This document shows positions 60,861 through 64,000 of a stretch of 64,000 bases of DNA, piece by piece; the first letter of the stretch is position 1, and each line of letters opens with the position of its first letter. The notes under the pieces were generated by a model. That model made no database searches, had not been told where the DNA came from, and worked only from the letters and a program-made list of their open reading frames with translations. Both the position numbers and the translations under genes were made by a program. The DNA is taken from NCBI GenBank assembly GCA_905479495.1, contig CAJQMR010000011.1, positions 1 through 64,000 of the forward strand. The letters are read 5' to 3'. This stretch comes from an uncultured Anaerolineae bacterium (GTDB taxonomy: Bacteria > Chloroflexota > Anaerolineae > Promineifilales > Promineifilaceae).

Positions 60861-62159
60861 ATGGATATGTTTGATCAGTCGATGAACAATATTTTAATGA
60901 TTTCACTGCACGGTTATGTCTCGGCGGAGCCCGAATTGGGCAAGCCAGATACCGGCGGACAAGTTGTTTACGTTTTGGAACTGGCCAAGCGGTTTAGCCG
61001 CCTGGGGCGACGAGTCGATTTAGTAACACGCCGCTTTGAAGATCAGCCAGAATATGATGAAATTAACGAGAACCTGCATGTGTGGCGTATTCCGTTTGGC
61101 GGTTCAGAGTTTATTCGCAAAGAGGACATGCACGATCATATTGGTGATTTTGTTACCAACTTGCTCTCAGCCATTCGTTCGCGCAATATTCGTTACGATG
61201 TGATCTATTCTCATTATTGGGATGCGGGCTGGGCTGGACAAAAAATTGCCGAAGAGCTGGAAGTGTTGCATGTGCATACGCCACACTCGCTGGGTTGGTG
61301 GAAGCAAAAGACGATGGGCACTGACCTGAGCGAGGAAGAAATGGAGGCCACGTACCGGTTTAAGGAGCGCATCCGCAAAGAATTTTTGGTTTACCAGATG
61401 TGTGATCATGTCATCGCTACCACGGAGCCGCAGGCGGAACTGCTGAAACAAGAATATGATTTGTTGAACGCGCGTATGACAATTGTGCCTCCAGGCATGG
61501 ATGAAAGCCGCTTTTCCCCCATTCGTCAGGCAGAAATTAAGGATTTGCAGCAGCAGTATGATTTGCGCGCTCACGATGTGTTGACGCTGGGGCGCATGGC
61601 CCATAATAAAGGGTATGATTTGCTCATTCAGGCATTGCCCACGTTGTTTGAGCTGGTGCCGGAGGCTCGCCTGATTGCGGCTGTGGGGGGCGAAGATTCG
61701 GCCCAGGATGATGCGGGGGTGGCCACGTTGAAGCAGCTGGCGGATGAGTTGGGTATCAGTGAGCGCATTGTGTGGCGGCAGTTTATTGAGGAGAAGGACT
61801 TGCCCGATTATTATCGGGCAGCGGCCGTTTTTTCTATGTCGTCGCGTTATGAACCGTTTGGCATGGTGGCCATCGAGGCGATGAGCTGTGGCACGCCTAC
61901 AGTGATTACCGTGCATGGCGGTTTGTATGAGCTAATTGATTATGGCAAACATGCACTGTACGCTGATCCAAATCGGCCGTTGGAGTACGGCACCATGCTG
62001 GCTATCCCCATGATGTATCCAGATTTGGGACATCAGCTGTCAGTCGAGGGGGCACGGTTTGCCCGGCGCAACTTTGGCTGGACGGGGATCGCCAAACAAA
62101 TTTTGTCGATCTTTAATGCAGCTACGCAACAAAGCGCGGGCGAAATTTTAAAACCATAG
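60861..62159 (+). CDS. sucrose-phosphate-synthase-like glycosyltransferase (GT4)
   Basis: 432 residues of the GT-B glycosyltransferase family 4. PDTGGQVVYVLELAKRF near the N terminus and SHYWDAGWAGQKI, then HTPHSLGWWKQ, are characteristic of sucrose- or mannosylfructose-phosphate synthases. The nucleotide-sugar site is EPFGMVAIEAMSCGTP (E-x7-E type). It should transfer a hexose from a nucleotide sugar to fructose-6-phosphate. It lies 100 bases after the phosphatase fusion, which would act on its product. GGAG precedes the ATG. The sugar donor (UDP-glucose or GDP-mannose) cannot be decided from the sequence. Confidence 0.88.
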   Translation: MDMFDQSMNNILMISLHGYVSAEPELGKPDTGGQVVYVLELAKRFSRLGRRVDLVTRRFEDQPEYDEINENLHVWRIPFGGSEFIRKEDMHDHIGDFVTNLLSAIRSRNIRYDVIYSHYWDAGWAGQKIAEELEVLHVHTPHSLGWWKQKTMGTDLSEEEMEATYRFKERIRKEFLVYQMCDHVIATTEPQAELLKQEYDLLNARMTIVPPGMDESRFSPIRQAEIKDLQQQYDLRAHDVLTLGRMAHNKGYDLLIQALPTLFELVPEARLIAAVGGEDSAQDDAGVATLKQLADELGISERIVWRQFIEEKDLPDYYRAAAVFSMSSRYEPFGMVAIEAMSCGTPTVITVHGGLYELIDYGKHALYADPNRPLEYGTMLAIPMMYPDLGHQLSVEGARFARRNFGWTGIAKQILSIFNAATQQSAGEILKP

Positions 62160-62471
62160 TGCAGATGGGGTGGCGGTGGATTTTCGGTTGGGTGTTTACG
62201 GCCGTTTTGGTACTTAAGTCACGCTGAAATTATTGTCACAACCGATTACCCTGCTTACATAGCTTGATCATGACAAGGTTTATCAGAGTGTGTTTTTTTG
62301 AAAGAACACAACCCGAGTGACTATCTCGCAACACACCGTCAGGCAGAAACCCGTGAAGAAGGTCCATCTCTGCCACAAATATATATTTTTGAATAATTGA
62401 ATCCTCCGTAGTTCTTGAAGTTTTGCGTAGGGCTGTGTTGCCGGTCAGTCAGCAAAAGGAGCAGAATAGCA
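62160..62471. other. intergenic region before the DUF1800 gene
   Basis: About 310 bases with one ACGGCCGT copy at 62198, no clear hairpin, and AAAAGGAGC before the ATG at 62472. No promoter was recognised with confidence. Confidence 0.5.
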
Positions 62472-64000
62472 ATGGCTTCAACGAGCCGACGGGGTTTCTT
62501 CCGTCAATTATTCAACCCGCCTGAATTTGAATTACAAGGCACGGGTGGTGCCTCCCGCAACAGCACCCTCACCGCTGAACAGGAAGCGTCTCGCTTTCTG
62601 GCCCAGGCCACGTTGGGAGCCGATCAGGCTCTGATTCAGCAAGTGGCGTCGCTGGGTATCGAGCCGTGGATCGATGCCCAATTTGCCCTTCCCCAGAGCC
62701 AACTCCTCGATTATTTGTATGCCGAACTGTACGATGAGGCTGAAATTGGCAACAGTAGCCCGTGGCGTGAGCTGTTTCGCTATGCGCTGTGGCAAACCAC
62801 GCTGTACGGCGACGATTTACTGCGTCAGCGCGTGGCCCTGGCCCTCAGCGAAATCTTTGTCATTTCCACGGAGACGGATGCAATTTATGGCGTGGCCAAT
62901 GGCGCGGCTGATTGGTACGACATGCTGCTGCGCAATGCCTTTGGCAACTTTCGTGATCTGCTGCAAGATGTGACATTGCATCCGCTGATGGGCAGTTTCC
63001 TCAGCCATGCGGGCAATCGTAAAACCGATCTGTCGCAGAATCGCTTCCCCGATGAAAATTACGCTCGCGAAATTATGCAGCTGTTCACCATCGGTCTCTT
63101 TTTGCTCAATGATGATGGTTCACTCATGCTGGACGGCAACAATGAACCGATTCCCACCTACGATAACAGCCATATCACCGAGTTCGCCAAGATTTTTACT
63201 GGCTTGCAGTATGATTTTGATGGCGATCCGCATGTTTGGTGGACGCCCAGCTTTACCAGCGGTTGGTTGAATTCGTATACGGCCGTTCGCCCTCTAAAAA
63301 TGTGGGATGAAGAGCACGAGCCCGGCAGCAAAACGCTGCTCAACGGCTACGTGGTGCCCGATGGCCAAACCGGCATGGCAGACGTCAATGAGGCGCTGGA
63401 CCATTTGTTTAACCATCCCAACATCGGACCATTCATTGGCCGCCAGCTCATTCAGCGGCTGGTCAAGTCGAATCCATCTTCAGCGTATATTGGGCGGGTA
63501 ACGGCCGTTTTCAACGACAACGGTTCTGGCGTGCGCGGCGACATGCAGGCTGTCATCAAAGCCATCTTGTTGGACGATGAGGCGCGCAACCCGGTTCACA
63601 TCACCGACCCTACGCACGGCAAGCTGCGCGAGCCGTTTTTCCGCTTTACCCAGATGGTACGTGCCTTCCACTTTTCGAATCCGCAGGGTAAATTTTGGGA
63701 TGCCGGCTGGGGGGTGGAGAATGATTTGCGCCAATACATGTTCAATGCTCCCAGCGTCTTCAACTTTTTCTCACCTGGGTATAGCCCGCCCGGCGCGTTG
63801 AGCGACAATGGTTTAACTGGGCCAGAATTCCAGTTGATGAACAGCTACACTGCCATCTCTATCATTAACTTCTGGTATTCACGGCTGGAGTGGGGCTACG
63901 TAATTGACTTACCGGATGCCACCACGGAAATCAAAGGCCAAACCTACAATCTGGACCAGCCCCAGCCCGATTTGAGCTATGAAATTACGCTGGTCAGCAA
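62472..64000 (+). CDS. DUF1800 family protein (truncated at window edge)
   Basis: 509 complete codons are visible and the frame is still open at the edge. After a basic N terminus (MASTSRRGFFRQLF, with two arginines ahead of Gly-Phe-Phe) come FLAQATLGADQALIQ, WRELFRYALWQTTLYGDDLLRQRVALALSEIFVIS and PDENYAREIMQLFTIGLFLL, the hallmark order of DUF1800, a family usually next to a DUF1501 gene and thought to act in or near the periplasm. The start has AAGGAG. A Tat-like signal is possible because of SRRGFF. Its role is not established. Confidence 0.88.
   Translation, partial: MASTSRRGFFRQLFNPPEFELQGTGGASRNSTLTAEQEASRFLAQATLGADQALIQQVASLGIEPWIDAQFALPQSQLLDYLYAELYDEAEIGNSSPWRELFRYALWQTTLYGDDLLRQRVALALSEIFVISTETDAIYGVANGAADWYDMLLRNAFGNFRDLLQDVTLHPLMGSFLSHAGNRKTDLSQNRFPDENYAREIMQLFTIGLFLLNDDGSLMLDGNNEPIPTYDNSHITEFAKIFTGLQYDFDGDPHVWWTPSFTSGWLNSYTAVRPLKMWDEEHEPGSKTLLNGYVVPDGQTGMADVNEALDHLFNHPNIGPFIGRQLIQRLVKSNPSSAYIGRVTAVFNDNGSGVRGDMQAVIKAILLDDEARNPVHITDPTHGKLREPFFRFTQMVRAFHFSNPQGKFWDAGWGVENDLRQYMFNAPSVFNFFSPGYSPPGALSDNGLTGPEFQLMNSYTAISIINFWYSRLEWGYVIDLPDATTEIKGQTYNLDQPQPDLSYEITLVS

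Noticed and set aside
1..64000. CRISPR array or cas genes
   Set aside because: No regularly spaced repeats with unique spacers and no Cas-like proteins were seen; the repeats present are palindromic intergenic elements.

Overview
The window looks like a chromosomal segment of a filamentous or facultative Chloroflexota (Anaerolineae-like) bacterium. This is an inference from gene content: very long SARP/STAND-NTPase regulators, a HoxEFUYH hydrogenase, effector-associated domains, and a lipoprotein built from AbfB and DUF2135-type modules. No rRNA gene or other marker fixes the lineage.

Region 1 (1-16 kb) is accessory and mostly AT-rich. It has a gene tail at the left edge, an ISKra4-type insertion sequence with a split transposase (283-1840), a secreted pentapeptide-repeat protein, an XRE-STAND-TPR regulator (3603-6269) divergent from a glycosidase-like/SH3 protein, and an orphan membrane protein. 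A decayed IS4-type element (10471-11843) follows, then a run of small plasmid/ICE-like genes (12.1-15.8 kb), including DUF2958- and DUF1281-like proteins.

Region 2 (16-31.6 kb) is a defence island. A complete type I restriction-modification operon (hsdM, hsdS, NucS-like nuclease, Cys-rich repeat protein, hsdR, YgjP-like metallopeptidase) is preceded by a DUF3883 nuclease-like gene and a pentapeptide membrane protein. It is bracketed by two genes that carry the same kind of death-like/effector-associated domain. A large serine recombinase closes the island, and its last 18 codons run antisense through a tRNA-Asp gene, marking a likely integration site. A near-identical promoter-operator occurs in opposite orientation at 16883-16912 and 29662-29691. 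One copy faces the recombinase. The other faces a roughly 150-nt transcription unit that encodes only a 7-residue peptide and ends in a strong terminator.

Region 3 (31.6-64 kb) looks like resident chromosome. It holds an aldolase, a bidirectional NAD-linked [NiFe] hydrogenase operon with maturation genes (hypA-hoxEFUYH-protease-hypB, minus strand), an amine oxidase/HAD pair, a D-2-hydroxyacid dehydrogenase and a MazF-type toxin-antitoxin. Next come a large lipoprotein, a HEIGH metalloprotease-like protein, two SARP-STAND-TPR regulators separated by a tiny secreted Cys-flanked peptide gene (51204-51323), and an SLC13/RCK transporter. A sucrose-type sugar cluster (GH13 glucosidase, sugar-phosphatase/glycosidase fusion, sucrose-phosphate-synthase-like GT4) and a truncated DUF1800 gene end the window.

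Two window-wide signals stand out. The palindrome ACGGCCGT occurs about 44 times in the right half but only about 10 times in the left half, which makes it both an unusual iterated motif and a marker of foreign DNA. The peptide/SARP-STAND locus, with an 11-bp-spaced direct repeat in the divergent promoter, is the best candidate here for an undescribed signalling system.
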